A stretch of DNA of 39,540 nt from Candidatus Enterocloster excrementipullorum (GTDB lineage Bacteria > Bacillota > Clostridia > Lachnospirales > Lachnospiraceae): positions 1 through 39,540 of the forward strand of contig DWWT01000054.1 of the NCBI GenBank assembly GCA_019119575.1, given 5' to 3'. The position numbers and the translations under genes are program-made. This document shows positions 7,420 to 16,075 of the stretch, piece after piece (position 1 is the stretch's first letter; every line of letters begins with the position of its first letter). The notes under the pieces were generated by a model that was not told the origin of the DNA, made no database searches, and worked only from the letters and a program-made list of their open reading frames with translations.

Positions 7420-8829
7420 CTAGTTTTGATATATCTTTCCCGCCTTCACATCCGCCTGTCCCGGCTTTAATTCGATGGAGGCACCGGGGTCAGCGGCAAG
7501 GCCAAGCTTCTCGCCCGCCGCGGCCGTTATCTCATTTCCGCTCACGCTCACCCGGCTTCCCGCGTAGATGCTGATGCTCTCCGCCGCGGTGACGCAAAAA
7601 TCCCCGCCGGAGCCCAGGGTTACGCTCCCGGTTCCCCCTTTTACGGAGATGTTGGCGCCGGCCCCGGAAAAGGTGACCATATTGCCCTGGGCCGTGGAAA
7701 TATGCTTGACAGCCGGATCCATGGACACGCCCTGGTTCCCCTGGGTATTTCCGGAGAGGGCGGAAATCACATAGGCCTCCTTTTCATCCGCCGTGGGAAA
7801 ATACACCCGAATTTTTTCCCCCTTCTCCGGCATGCAGTACCAGCCGCTGCCGTCCGCGGAGCCCGCCACCGTGGAGTAGGGGAACCAATACTGGCCCGCT
7901 GTCCGGGTATTGCTGTCCCGGTCCATATAGACCTGAACCTGGTTGCGGGTCACATTCGTCACCGTGCCGTCCAGGGAAATGCCGGGAAGCAGGGGGGCAT
8001 AGGTCGTCTCCCGCATCTCCCGCTCTCTCTGCACCAGGGTGTAGGTGCTCCTAAGAATCCCGTCGGTCAGCCTCCGCTCCACCTCCCCGACAAACCAGTC
8101 CTTTCCCCGATAGAGAAGCCGGGCTCCCAGGGGAAGAATCTCCCAGCTCTCCGCCTTCCAGGACAGATATTGCTGGGGCAGGGCCCCTAAGCGGGCATTG
8201 GCCCGCATCTTCTCGTACTCATCAAAGCACATCTGGCTCACAAAAAAATCCTCCCCCAGGGACCAGGGCTCCCGGTTTTCGGGAAGGCCGGCCCGGAATG
8301 CCTCCCCCTCCGTAAGAGACTGGGGGTAGAGCCGGGCCTGGCATCTGCCCGCCAGGCGCGTCAAAAATTCCCAATCCGTCTCCTCATACTGAAACAGGAG
8401 CTGTCCTGCGGCACGGTCGGAAAAATGCTCGGTCCACAGAGTCCCCGGATAGTTTTTGAGAACCTCCCCCATAATCTGGCCGAAGGTTTCCCCCGTATTC
8501 TGAAAGGAGCGGATTTTTTTCTCCATATCCATGCGGTAGGTGTGGGTTTTGGCCTCCAGGGTGAGATGAAGATATTTCCCTTTCCGGTTCATGGAGGAAT
8601 AAAACAGCATGCCGGAAAACAGCGTTTTTTTCTCCCCTCCGTCCTCGTAAAAAAGGCTTAGGGTATCCGGGACCTCGAAGAAAATCTCCCGCTCCCTGTC
8701 CGCGTCCAGCACCGCGCTGATGCGCAGGCTCCCGTGGGCATTCGGCCTCTCCCGTATCTCAATTTGGTCCACATGGAGGATATCCGCAAATGAAAATGAC
8801 AAATCCTTATACGTAACTGCCGCTTCCAT
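7420..8829 (-). CDS. VgrG/gp27-gp5-like spike protein without cargo domain
   Basis: 469 residues from the ATG at 8829, chosen because AAGGAGGACT precedes it; upstream in-frame codons encode an Arg/Lys-rich stretch unlike the other spikes. It contains YEETDWEFLTRLAGRCQARL near residue 160, the OB-fold region (ISLDGTVTNVTRNQVQVYMD, then WYCMPEKGEKIRVYFP) and a needle-like repeat region (GDFCVTAAESISIYAGSRVS). It is the first of three diverged spike genes and has no C-terminal domain. The three proteins share the same architecture but differ widely in sequence, so they look like old paralogues kept together. Confidence 0.85.
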   Translation of the reverse strand: MEAAVTYKDLSFSFADILHVDQIEIRERPNAHGSLRISAVLDADREREIFFEVPDTLSLFYEDGGEKKTLFSGMLFYSSMNRKGKYLHLTLEAKTHTYRMDMEKKIRSFQNTGETFGQIMGEVLKNYPGTLWTEHFSDRAAGQLLFQYEETDWEFLTRLAGRCQARLYPQSLTEGEAFRAGLPENREPWSLGEDFFVSQMCFDEYEKMRANARLGALPQQYLSWKAESWEILPLGARLLYRGKDWFVGEVERRLTDGILRSTYTLVQREREMRETTYAPLLPGISLDGTVTNVTRNQVQVYMDRDSNTRTAGQYWFPYSTVAGSADGSGWYCMPEKGEKIRVYFPTADEKEAYVISALSGNTQGNQGVSMDPAVKHISTAQGNMVTFSGAGANISVKGGTGSVTLGSGGDFCVTAAESISIYAGSRVSVSGNEITAAAGEKLGLAADPGASIELKPGQADVKAGKIYQN

Positions 8830-8944
8830 AGTCCTCCTTTTTCCCCTGTGCCTTTTCTTCCTGTGTCTCCCCTGCCGGTTTCTCACGGCCCTTTTTTCTT
8901 TTGAGCTCCCGCTCCTGCCAGGCCAGCCATTCGTCCATGCGCAT
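8807..8944 (-). CDS. Small charged protein (45 residues)
   Basis: A short frame lying in the gap between the TssK-like candidate and the first spike gene, overlapping the spike start by 23 bases. It has GGGAGGTGGGAGA just upstream of the ATG and reads MRMDEWLAWQERELKRKKGR followed by a Lys/Glu/Gly-rich tail. There is no signal peptide or membrane segment. Without it the gap would be the longest non-coding stretch in this part of the cluster, and the initiation signal is good. It could be a small assembly factor or simply an unused frame; no family is recognised. Confidence 0.4.
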   Translation of the reverse strand: MRMDEWLAWQERELKRKKGREKPAGETQEEKAQGKKEDYGSGSYV

Positions 8945-8972
8945 TCTCCCACCTCCCATCAAAGCGTCCGTC

Positions 8973-9734
8973 TCAGATGAGGAGCACGCTCCGCTCTCTG
9001 TCCCCATCCTCCTGCCTGTCCTTTCCCTCATTCAGGATGCCCAAAAGCCCTTCATACATGGGCCTGACGCCCTTTGCCGGGCTTTTTCCTGTCTTGTGCC
9101 GGATGTATTCCCTCACTGCCCGGGCGCAGACCGCTCCGCCCTGGGAGAGGACCGCCATGGCAAAGGCCGCGTCCACGGACTCCGTTCCCCCTTTTGCCAG
9201 CAGCTCTGCGGCGTACTGTTTTAACAGCAGGGGATTTAGGACGCTGTTCTCCTCCCCACTCCAGGGAGCATACGTATAATCCACCGTGTCATATTCCGTG
9301 GAAAAATCCGCGAAATTCTCATGCCGGTCCCGGAGCCTGGCCCCTTCCTGGAGGCGGAACCGGCAAAGCTCCAGCTCAAAGGCATCGTCCACGGGGCGCT
9401 CCTCCAGAACGATTTCCCCCTCTCCCCGCACCTCGCCCGGGGATCGCACCTCCGGCAGCAGGCGGACCTTGAGGTAGCGGACCCGGTCCAGGGGTTCGCA
9501 GGCCAGGGAACAGGGCTCCTCCAGAAAATAAAACCGCTTTTCCTTATAAATAATTCCTCTTCCCACGGTGAGCATCCCCCCGGACCAGGAGACGCGGCAG
9601 CCCGCGGCCACCCCCTGGGCCCATCCCTCATGGGAGAGCCCCAGATACCGCAGCGGATAGTCCCGAATCTGCTCCAGCATCTGGGCCCGCAGCAGGCGCT
9701 TGCTCTGAAATTGGGGATATACATACTCAAACAC
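8973..9734 (-). CDS. Baseplate-to-fibre or TssK-like candidate
   Basis: 253 residues starting at GTG, with AGGAGG eight bases upstream. The N-terminus (FQSKRLLRAQMLEQIRDYPL, then LSHEGWAQGVAAGC and LTVGRGIIYKEKRFYFLEE) follows the pattern seen in phage proteins that join baseplate to fibre and, more loosely, in the shoulder domain of TssK. The middle is beta-rich and the end is helical. It lies among baseplate and spike genes. The structural type is inferred from pattern only; I see no motif that fixes the family. Confidence 0.5.
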   Translation of the reverse strand: MFEYVYPQFQSKRLLRAQMLEQIRDYPLRYLGLSHEGWAQGVAAGCRVSWSGGMLTVGRGIIYKEKRFYFLEEPCSLACEPLDRVRYLKVRLLPEVRSPGEVRGEGEIVLEERPVDDAFELELCRFRLQEGARLRDRHENFADFSTEYDTVDYTYAPWSGEENSVLNPLLLKQYAAELLAKGGTESVDAAFAMAVLSQGGAVCARAVREYIRHKTGKSPAKGVRPMYEGLLGILNEGKDRQEDGDRERSVLLI

Positions 9735-9749
9735 GTCCCTTTCCTCCTA

Positions 9750-10445
9750 TCAGCACAGGGTCATGGCATCCAGCTCCATGGTGCAGTCCACGCCCATGAT
9801 GCCAAAATGCCTCTCATAATAAATCTCCACATGGTAGGGAAGCTCCACAAAGAGCCGAAGCAGCAGCTCCATTTTCCCCCGGATTTTTTCCCCTTCCTTC
9901 TGGCCTACATAGACCAGAATCTCATGGAAATTGTCATTGCTCCGGTACACAATGCTCTCCTCGATCAGGTCCTCCACCATATCCTTAAAAATGTCCAGGG
10001 AGCTGCCCGTCTCGTACTGGCGCAGCAGGCCGCTCAAAATCGTCTCCCGGCCGTCCCGGTCAAAAAGGCGGATTCCCTCCAGAATCTCCGGCCCGAACAG
10101 TCCTTCCTTTATGTCCTGGTACAAAAGCTCTTTATAATATTCCTTCCGCGTCATGCCGGAGAGCACATCATTTTCCGCCAGCAGGTGAACCGCCATATTG
10201 ACCAGGCCGGCGGTCAGATGGGGGAATTCCCTCTGCTCCGGGTGGCACAGGTCTTTAAATATGTGGTAAAACCGATAATAGAGATTGACCTCAACGGGAT
10301 GTATCCCCCGCAGATCCTGTTCGTTTAAGCAGGGATTGGAGAGCTCCATATAACCGGAGAACCGTCCCGCCATGGAAAACCGCAAACTATCCGCGGAAAT
10401 ATTCTGCTCCTTTGCCCGGAGCATGGCCTCCCAGAGATAATTCAT
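9750..10445 (-). CDS. Unrecognised baseplate candidate
   Basis: 231 residues. The ATG at 10445 overlaps the stop of the TssF-like gene as ATGA, which fixes the start better than the longer frame. The protein is mostly helical in appearance with many Tyr and Leu residues (VNLYYRFYHIFKDLCH, LVEDL-like MVEDLIEESIVYRS) and ends in beta-like segments (LPYHVEIYYERHFGIMGV). There is no signal peptide or transmembrane helix. Its place between the TssF-like and TssK-like candidates suggests a baseplate wedge component such as a TssG counterpart, but this is positional reasoning only. Confidence 0.5.
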   Translation of the reverse strand: MNYLWEAMLRAKEQNISADSLRFSMAGRFSGYMELSNPCLNEQDLRGIHPVEVNLYYRFYHIFKDLCHPEQREFPHLTAGLVNMAVHLLAENDVLSGMTRKEYYKELLYQDIKEGLFGPEILEGIRLFDRDGRETILSGLLRQYETGSSLDIFKDMVEDLIEESIVYRSNDNFHEILVYVGQKEGEKIRGKMELLLRLFVELPYHVEIYYERHFGIMGVDCTMELDAMTLC

Positions 10446-11731
10446 ATAAGCCTCCCGCCGCAGTCGTATTCCGGGTAGAGCTCCTGCACCTGGGAGGTAA
10501 TATAGCTTGCCAGATCCAGGAGAAGCCACCGCTCTTTTCCCACCGGCTTAAAGTAGAGGGTGAGCTTCTGCCGCCCCCCTTTACCCCGGATCTCATCCCG
10601 GAGAAAAAAATTCACCGGATAGGTGTCGTGGCGTTCCCCGCGCTCCCCGGTCAGGGCGCAGTCCTGGTAGGCAATGTATTCCTCCAGGTCCAGCCCCCGG
10701 ATAAAGCGGGCCAGCTCCCCCCGGGTGCGCACCGGCTGGCCCTTCTGCCGGCTGTAGCGCTCCCCGAAGCCGTCCTTTCGGCTGTTTTGAAACAGGGGAT
10801 AGGGAAAACGGTCCACCCGCGAGTCCCTTCCGCCGCAGATCATATACACGTTCCACCGCTTTTCATTGGGAATCTTCCCCGTAATATAGAGCCGGTCCCC
10901 TCGCTGGCACACATTCTGGATTCCCGCCTTTTCCTCCACCAGATAGGCATTTTCCGCCCCGTAGGACGCGATGGAGATGGTGTGCTCAAAGCTCTCGTGA
11001 TCCCGGCAGGGCACTGGAAATCCCATGCTCTCCAGCTTCAGGCAGCGAATGTTCCAAACCGGCATCATGCCGAACCGGACCTGGGCGTTGAAGGAGCCGA
11101 AATCCACGCCGAAATCCGTAATTTCCTGGTCATCGGAGACAGCCTCCGGGATCTGGCGGATGCACACGTCCACCATCTTAAAAAAGTAAGGCGCATTCAC
11201 GGTCTGCCAGGGAATCCCATTTTTCATAAACAGGTGGTAGAGCTGCTCCAGGCGCTTAAGATACCGCCGGGCGGGCTCCAGAAAAACAGACACCGGGTAC
11301 TCCTCCCCGGCCAGAAGACGGCCCGTGCACCCCGAACCATAGTCGAGAAACTGCTTCAGCTCCCCAGGGCCGCAGGTGACAAAGACTGTGGCCAGGCGCG
11401 CCTTTCCCTCCTCCCGGATGCGCTCCCTGAGCTCCCCGGCCCGGCAGGCGCATGTCTTTACGTCATCCTCCCAGGCCGGGGCCAGGAAGCGGTGCCCCGG
11501 GTCGAAGCTCTCCCGCTCCGCCAGGCCGGTCCGGATGCAGAAGCGGTTCATGTCCCAGGCCAGCTCCCCGATCACCCGCTCCTCCAGCTTTTTGTACATC
11601 CCGGCGTTTGTCTCCCAGAGCGCTAAAAACACGCCCTCCATCAGCTCCTTAAAGGCCCGCCGCTCCTCCATATCCCCGATGAGGGCCAGCTCCCCCTGAA
11701 TCATTGCCTTTATTTCTTCCAGGTTCTCCAT
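10442..11731 (-). CDS. TssF/gp6-like baseplate wedge candidate
   Basis: 429 residues from the ATG at 11731; a TTG further upstream lies inside the Hsp70-like gene and is less likely. The N-terminus (MEERRAFKELMEGVFLALWE, then YKKLEERVIGELAW) matches the TssF pattern in which a helical segment (xxRLLEGxAxLxAR-xxKLDD) precedes the beta-rich body. Further on it carries mixed beta domains (FGVDFGSFNAQVRFGMMPVW). It is translationally coupled to the next gene by ATGA. The length is shorter than the roughly 600 residues of classical TssF, so at best it is a divergent relative. Confidence 0.5.
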   Translation of the reverse strand: MENLEEIKAMIQGELALIGDMEERRAFKELMEGVFLALWETNAGMYKKLEERVIGELAWDMNRFCIRTGLAERESFDPGHRFLAPAWEDDVKTCACRAGELRERIREEGKARLATVFVTCGPGELKQFLDYGSGCTGRLLAGEEYPVSVFLEPARRYLKRLEQLYHLFMKNGIPWQTVNAPYFFKMVDVCIRQIPEAVSDDQEITDFGVDFGSFNAQVRFGMMPVWNIRCLKLESMGFPVPCRDHESFEHTISIASYGAENAYLVEEKAGIQNVCQRGDRLYITGKIPNEKRWNVYMICGGRDSRVDRFPYPLFQNSRKDGFGERYSRQKGQPVRTRGELARFIRGLDLEEYIAYQDCALTGERGERHDTYPVNFFLRDEIRGKGGRQKLTLYFKPVGKERWLLLDLASYITSQVQELYPEYDCGGRLI

Positions 11732-11735
11732 GCTC

Positions 11736-14201
11736 CTATTTCCTTCCGTCAAAGAAATTCAGTTCCCAGGTGTCATCCTCAAAATCAAAGAAGGTCTCCT
11801 CCCCCTTATAGAGCAGGTCCCCCTCCCGGAGTATGGGAAGCACCACAAAGCCCCAGCGCTTTCTGGACACCCAGACAAAAAATTTCATCTCCCCCTCCAG
11901 GATAATATCCGTCTCCTCCTGAATCACGGTCCCCGCGTACTGCCGGTCAATCTCTTCCTGGGTCGTCCGGGAGAAGCCGGAGGCGTCATAGGCAAAGCAG
12001 TAGGTCTTCAGGCGTTTGCCCTGGGCGCTGTTTAAATACAGATCCAACTGCCTGCCTATCTTAAACCGGGAGATGCAGCCGATGTGATCCTCCTTGTCCA
12101 GGCTGCGGATCAGCACATGCTCCTGATTTTCATGGGTATAGGCCATAATCTCGTAGGGAAGGGCCCCCACCTCGTAGCGGTGGTCCACCTTCATGTAGCC
12201 CAGCTTGCAGTTGGAGAAATAGGCCAGGGCCCCCTCCAGGCAGCACAGCTTCAGCTCCTCCCCCGCCTCCCCGGCCCGGGTGTTCTGAATCAGCTTGCCG
12301 GGCACATATTCCTTCAATGCCTCGGTAAAGAGCCGGGATTTGCAGGACTGGCCCGTGAGCTTAATCATGCCGTAGGCGGTCAGCTCCCCGGAAGCAAACT
12401 TCTGTCCCAAAAACCGATCCATCAGCCCGTAGACATCGGGCCGCAGAATCTCCTCCACCTCATTGAGATAAAAGGTAAACGCGATCTCCCGGCTCAAATG
12501 GGCAAAGGCCCCGCCCTCCATAAGGGAGAGCTTAAACCGGTCCAGGAAAAGCCCGCCCTCCCCGGGGCTGGTCCCCACCTGCAGCTCATAGAGAAAGGTC
12601 TGCCCGAAGAACCGCTTCTTTATCTGCTCCGCCAGGCCAAAGAGATAGTAAAAATTATTTTTTACGCAGAAATATTCCTCCCGCCGCTGGTTCTCATATT
12701 CCCGGAACCGGGTGGGAATCCGGCTCTCCGCCTTCCGGAAGGCCTCCTCCAGGGAGGATGCGTTTTCGCCGGCCGCCGGAGTTTCCCGGCCCCCTTCCCC
12801 GAAAATGGCCTGTGCCAGCTTTACCTTTAAGAGCTGAAAAATCCGGTAGGTCAGATTATTTCCCCCAAAATTGGTGTCCCCATTCTCATAGCTGGTCTCC
12901 AGGTCAATGGTGTAGGACACCCGGGTGTTGTCTATGCGGAAACGGCCGGAGGTCAGATCCGTGGTGCCCCCGCCGCAGTCAATAATCAGGGCCCTGTACC
13001 ATTTCCCCCTCTGGTACTTTGCCTGGGATATCAGGGAATGGATGCTGTCAAAAAGCACGGCCATGCCCTCGTCCAGCTCGCAGTCCACCTGGTACTCCGG
13101 CAGAAGCTCCGTAAACAGCTCTTTAAACTTTTCCTTCTGGCGCACCGGGGAGAGCATCTGGATATTGCGGAAGCTGCACTTAAATTGCTGCCGCCCCAAA
13201 TCCAGGAGATAGTCTAAGAAGGCCCGAAGCATCTCCCGCCGCCCGATCTGGTACTTGTGCCCGTCAGACAGGGTCACCCGCTCCGAGCGGTCCGGATCGC
13301 TGACCCACCGCTTGATGTCAAAAAACACCGGCACATCCTCATCCCGGTAATTCTGGCCGCACATGCGCACCGCCTCATGGCCGAACACATAGCGGACCTG
13401 GCCCTTGGCGGCCTCCTCCACCCCGATGACCGAGGGGATAACCACGCCCCCCTCGGACCGGACAATCCGGGGGATATTGTCCTCCCTGCAGATTCCCATG
13501 GTGGTGTTGGAGCTTCCAAAATCAATCACCAGGGGCATGTCCGTGGGCTCCACCTCCCGAACCTCCAGGCTCAAAAGGGGGATGCGCACGGCCTGGGCAA
13601 AGCCCGGCTCCGGCTTCCGGTTCCCGGCGCAGCAGTCCCACAGATATTCGGAGATTCGCTCCTCCGGGAAATAGAGGATGAAGTACCGCCCCTTCTCCAG
13701 GGGCAGAATCTCCATATCCTTTCCCCGGAAAAGGTACATTTTCTTCTGCTGCTCCTTGATATACAGACAGGTGTACACCTGGTTTTTCTCGTCCACCAGG
13801 AGAAGATTTCCCTCGTAGAGGGGCTGCTTTGCGGCGATCTCGTAGCCGTCCAGGGCGTCCATCCCGGTTCCCCGGTAGAGGATAATGGTTCCCGGAATGC
13901 GTATCTCCTCATCCCCCCGGATTTTTAAGGGACAGCGGTTTAAAAATTCCTGGATCCGCCCCAGCCCCTGGGCATCCGCAGCTGTCAGGTGGCGGTAATC
14001 CCTCTGCCCCCGAAAGCGCATAATTAAGCGGATTAGTCCCTCCCGGTCCCCGTTTTCCCTGGCAGGGACCACCAGCCGTTCCCTCCTGCAGATTTCCCGA
14101 AGCTGGAACGTGGTCATCTTATCCAGCTGGCTTCTTCGGTAGGTCTGGCGCGGCTGCCCGCCGGAGTTCTCCGGGTGCAGGGTATAGGTATATCTGGACA
14201 T
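11736..14201 (-). CDS. Hsp70-like ATPase with N-terminal SAP-like motif
   Basis: 821 residues. Residues 25-62 (LDKMTTFQLREICRRERLVV, then GLIRLIMRF) resemble a SAP helix-extended-loop-helix motif. Residues 70-220 are an extra region that I do not recognise. The actin-like ATPase fold starts at 222: phosphate-1 VIDFGSSNTTMG (225-236) and phosphate-2 LIIDCGGGTTDLTSG (405-419), with a later LTGQSCKSRLFTEAL adenosine-site motif. There is no classical DnaK substrate-binding domain; the C-terminus is a beta-rich segment ending FFDFEDDTWELNFFDG. A J-domain protein is encoded upstream in the same cluster, so the two may work as a chaperone pair on sheath, tube or effector. No ClpV-type ATPase is present here. 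Confidence 0.82.
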   Translation of the reverse strand: MSRYTYTLHPENSGGQPRQTYRRSQLDKMTTFQLREICRRERLVVPARENGDREGLIRLIMRFRGQRDYRHLTAADAQGLGRIQEFLNRCPLKIRGDEEIRIPGTIILYRGTGMDALDGYEIAAKQPLYEGNLLLVDEKNQVYTCLYIKEQQKKMYLFRGKDMEILPLEKGRYFILYFPEERISEYLWDCCAGNRKPEPGFAQAVRIPLLSLEVREVEPTDMPLVIDFGSSNTTMGICREDNIPRIVRSEGGVVIPSVIGVEEAAKGQVRYVFGHEAVRMCGQNYRDEDVPVFFDIKRWVSDPDRSERVTLSDGHKYQIGRREMLRAFLDYLLDLGRQQFKCSFRNIQMLSPVRQKEKFKELFTELLPEYQVDCELDEGMAVLFDSIHSLISQAKYQRGKWYRALIIDCGGGTTDLTSGRFRIDNTRVSYTIDLETSYENGDTNFGGNNLTYRIFQLLKVKLAQAIFGEGGRETPAAGENASSLEEAFRKAESRIPTRFREYENQRREEYFCVKNNFYYLFGLAEQIKKRFFGQTFLYELQVGTSPGEGGLFLDRFKLSLMEGGAFAHLSREIAFTFYLNEVEEILRPDVYGLMDRFLGQKFASGELTAYGMIKLTGQSCKSRLFTEALKEYVPGKLIQNTRAGEAGEELKLCCLEGALAYFSNCKLGYMKVDHRYEVGALPYEIMAYTHENQEHVLIRSLDKEDHIGCISRFKIGRQLDLYLNSAQGKRLKTYCFAYDASGFSRTTQEEIDRQYAGTVIQEETDIILEGEMKFFVWVSRKRWGFVVLPILREGDLLYKGEETFFDFEDDTWELNFFDGRK

Positions 14202-14311
14202 GTGGCTTCTTCCTCTCCTTGTGTGTTTTTTCGCGGCTGCCCACCGGGTTTAAACCGCCGCTGATTCTGTCTGGGGCGCGCGTCTGGCAGAAAGCAATGT
14301 TCAAACGCGCT

Positions 14312-16075
14312 CTAAGGCGCGCCCCCTCCGGGCCCCGGCGGGTTTTCTTCCTGGCCCGAAATTCCTTGGCCCGGGGGCACCTGGCTTAGGGCCCCCTGGT
14401 TTAAGGCTTCCTGCTCTGCCTGGGCCGCGGCCTGCTCCGCCGCGGCTCCTGCCCGGGCTGCCTCAATCTTGGCGTTCAGCCCGTCGGCAAGCTCCGCCAG
14501 CTCCAGGCGGATATAGATGGCCTGGGCCGTCCGGTAGTAGGTAACCGCGCTCTCGTACTGCCCCTGGGCCAAAAATTCATTTCCCTTGTTTTCCAGGTCA
14601 ATGGCATTTTGCTGGTCATTGGCCTTCTGCTGGTTTTCCAGTTCCTGCTCGGCCGCCTGGGATTCCCGCTCCTTGGCTGCCGCCGCCTGGGCCTCTGCCT
14701 GGGCTTCCTCTTCGGCGGCCTTCTGCTCGGCAGCCGCCGCATCCAGCTCCTCCTCCACTGCGGCCTGGCGGGCCAGGGCCTCTTCCTTTCCTGCCCCGTA
14801 ATAGAGGGAGGCCGCCATATCCCTGGCCTCGCCGTAAGCCTGGGCCGCTCCCTCCAGGTTCCCGTTTTTCTCCTTCTGGGCCCCCAGCTCAATCAGGTCA
14901 TAGACCTCCATGTAATTTTTCGTCTCCTCCAGGCGGTCATCAATATAGTTCTTTCCCACATTTCCCGCCTCCGCGGAGAGCTCCCTGGCCGTCAGATAGA
15001 GCTCCTGGGCCTTCTGGTATTCCTCCGCCCCCATGGCCTCGTCCGCCAGGATAATCTGCTCGGCAAGCTTGATGTACTGGTCCGCCTCCCGGCCGGTCTC
15101 CTCCTCTTTTAACTCCTGAGAAAGGCTTTTTGCGGTCCGGTACTCCTCCGCCGCTTTCGCATAATTGTCATAGCGCAGATAGGTCTCGCCGCTCTCCATG
15201 GCCTGGGCCAGACTCGTCTCTTTCTCCACCCTGCTTCTGTGGCGCAAAAAAAGCGCCAGGCTGATGCCGCCCACCAGGAGAATCAGGGGAATGGCTACCA
15301 TGAGCACCTGCCGGAGGGACACCTTCTTTTTGGGGGAGCGGTAAATTTTATCCACAAAGGTGACGGCCAGGGAATAATTGTCAATGGCCCGCTCCTCCTG
15401 CCGTCCCAGTATCCGGTCCTCCGCCCGGTTTAAAATCTCCTCCGGCTCCTTGGCGTCCTGGGAGGCCTCCAGAAGCTCCGCGTCCGTACAATTTTCCCAG
15501 ACGCCCCGGGTCATGAGCTCTAAAATATCCCCGTCTTCCAGCCGCAGCTTCTTGGAGATAACCGGCTTCGGCCTCTCTCTTCCCCCCAGGTAGGAATAGA
15601 GGTTGTTGCGCTCCTCGTGGGCCGCCGCCGCGTCCAGGGGGATTTTCCCCTCATCCAGCAGATTCCTGGCAAGGGACTGGTCCCTGGTTTTTAAGAGAAA
15701 GCGGGAATTGCGCAGCAGGTACAGGCGGCAGTTTCCCACATGGCAGCAGCGCATGCTCCGGTAGTCCGTCACCGCCAGGACCACCGAGGCTTTCAAATGC
15801 ATGCCGCCCCGCATGCTCCGAAGTTCCCGGTGGGCCTCCTGTATGTACCGGTTCAGCCGTCTCCTGCTTAAAGTGGGGCCCTCCCCGAAGCTGCGGATTA
15901 TGCTCTCCACCACCACCTGGGCGCTGTCCGCGGCGGTCTCCCCGTCCAGGCTGTCCGCCAGGACATAGCAGGCGAAATCGTCCATCTCCACATAGCCGAA
16001 ATAATCCCGATTCGCCAGCTTCTGCCCTTCCTCGGATATGAACTTGGTACGGAAATCCGAATTAATCCGCCGCAT
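14312..16075 (-). CDS. PP2C-like protein with membrane helix and TPR/coiled-coil tail
   Basis: 587 residues. Residues 1-245 follow the PP2C/PPM order: NRDYFG (22-27), VLADSLDG (38-45), SVVLAVTD (97-104), MTRGVWE (188-194) and DNYSLAVTF (232-240). The usual Asp of the DG-W motif is Arg190. One transmembrane helix spans about 257-277. From about 290 there are TPR-like helices (YLRYDNYAKAAEEYRTAKSL; GQYESAVTYYRTAQAIYIRL), an Ala/Glu-rich coiled coil (about 430-490) and a Pro/Gly-rich end. The ATG overlaps the preceding PP2C gene by 14 bases with GGGAGG upstream. By topology the phosphatase-like part is cytoplasmic and the TPR part outside, assuming the positive-inside rule. It may link signalling to envelope anchoring. 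Confidence 0.78.
   Translation of the reverse strand: MRRINSDFRTKFISEEGQKLANRDYFGYVEMDDFACYVLADSLDGETAADSAQVVVESIIRSFGEGPTLSRRRLNRYIQEAHRELRSMRGGMHLKASVVLAVTDYRSMRCCHVGNCRLYLLRNSRFLLKTRDQSLARNLLDEGKIPLDAAAAHEERNNLYSYLGGRERPKPVISKKLRLEDGDILELMTRGVWENCTDAELLEASQDAKEPEEILNRAEDRILGRQEERAIDNYSLAVTFVDKIYRSPKKKVSLRQVLMVAIPLILLVGGISLALFLRHRSRVEKETSLAQAMESGETYLRYDNYAKAAEEYRTAKSLSQELKEEETGREADQYIKLAEQIILADEAMGAEEYQKAQELYLTARELSAEAGNVGKNYIDDRLEETKNYMEVYDLIELGAQKEKNGNLEGAAQAYGEARDMAASLYYGAGKEEALARQAAVEEELDAAAAEQKAAEEEAQAEAQAAAAKERESQAAEQELENQQKANDQQNAIDLENKGNEFLAQGQYESAVTYYRTAQAIYIRLELAELADGLNAKIEAARAGAAAEQAAAQAEQEALNQGALSQVPPGQGISGQEENPPGPGGGAP

Noticed and set aside
9321-11626. Long plus-strand open frames opposite the baseplate genes (9321-10328 and 10412-11626).
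   Set aside because: They are antisense to genes with good ribosome sites and coupled starts, are rich in His, Pro and Arg as expected of shadow frames in GC-rich coding DNA, and have no ribosome sites.
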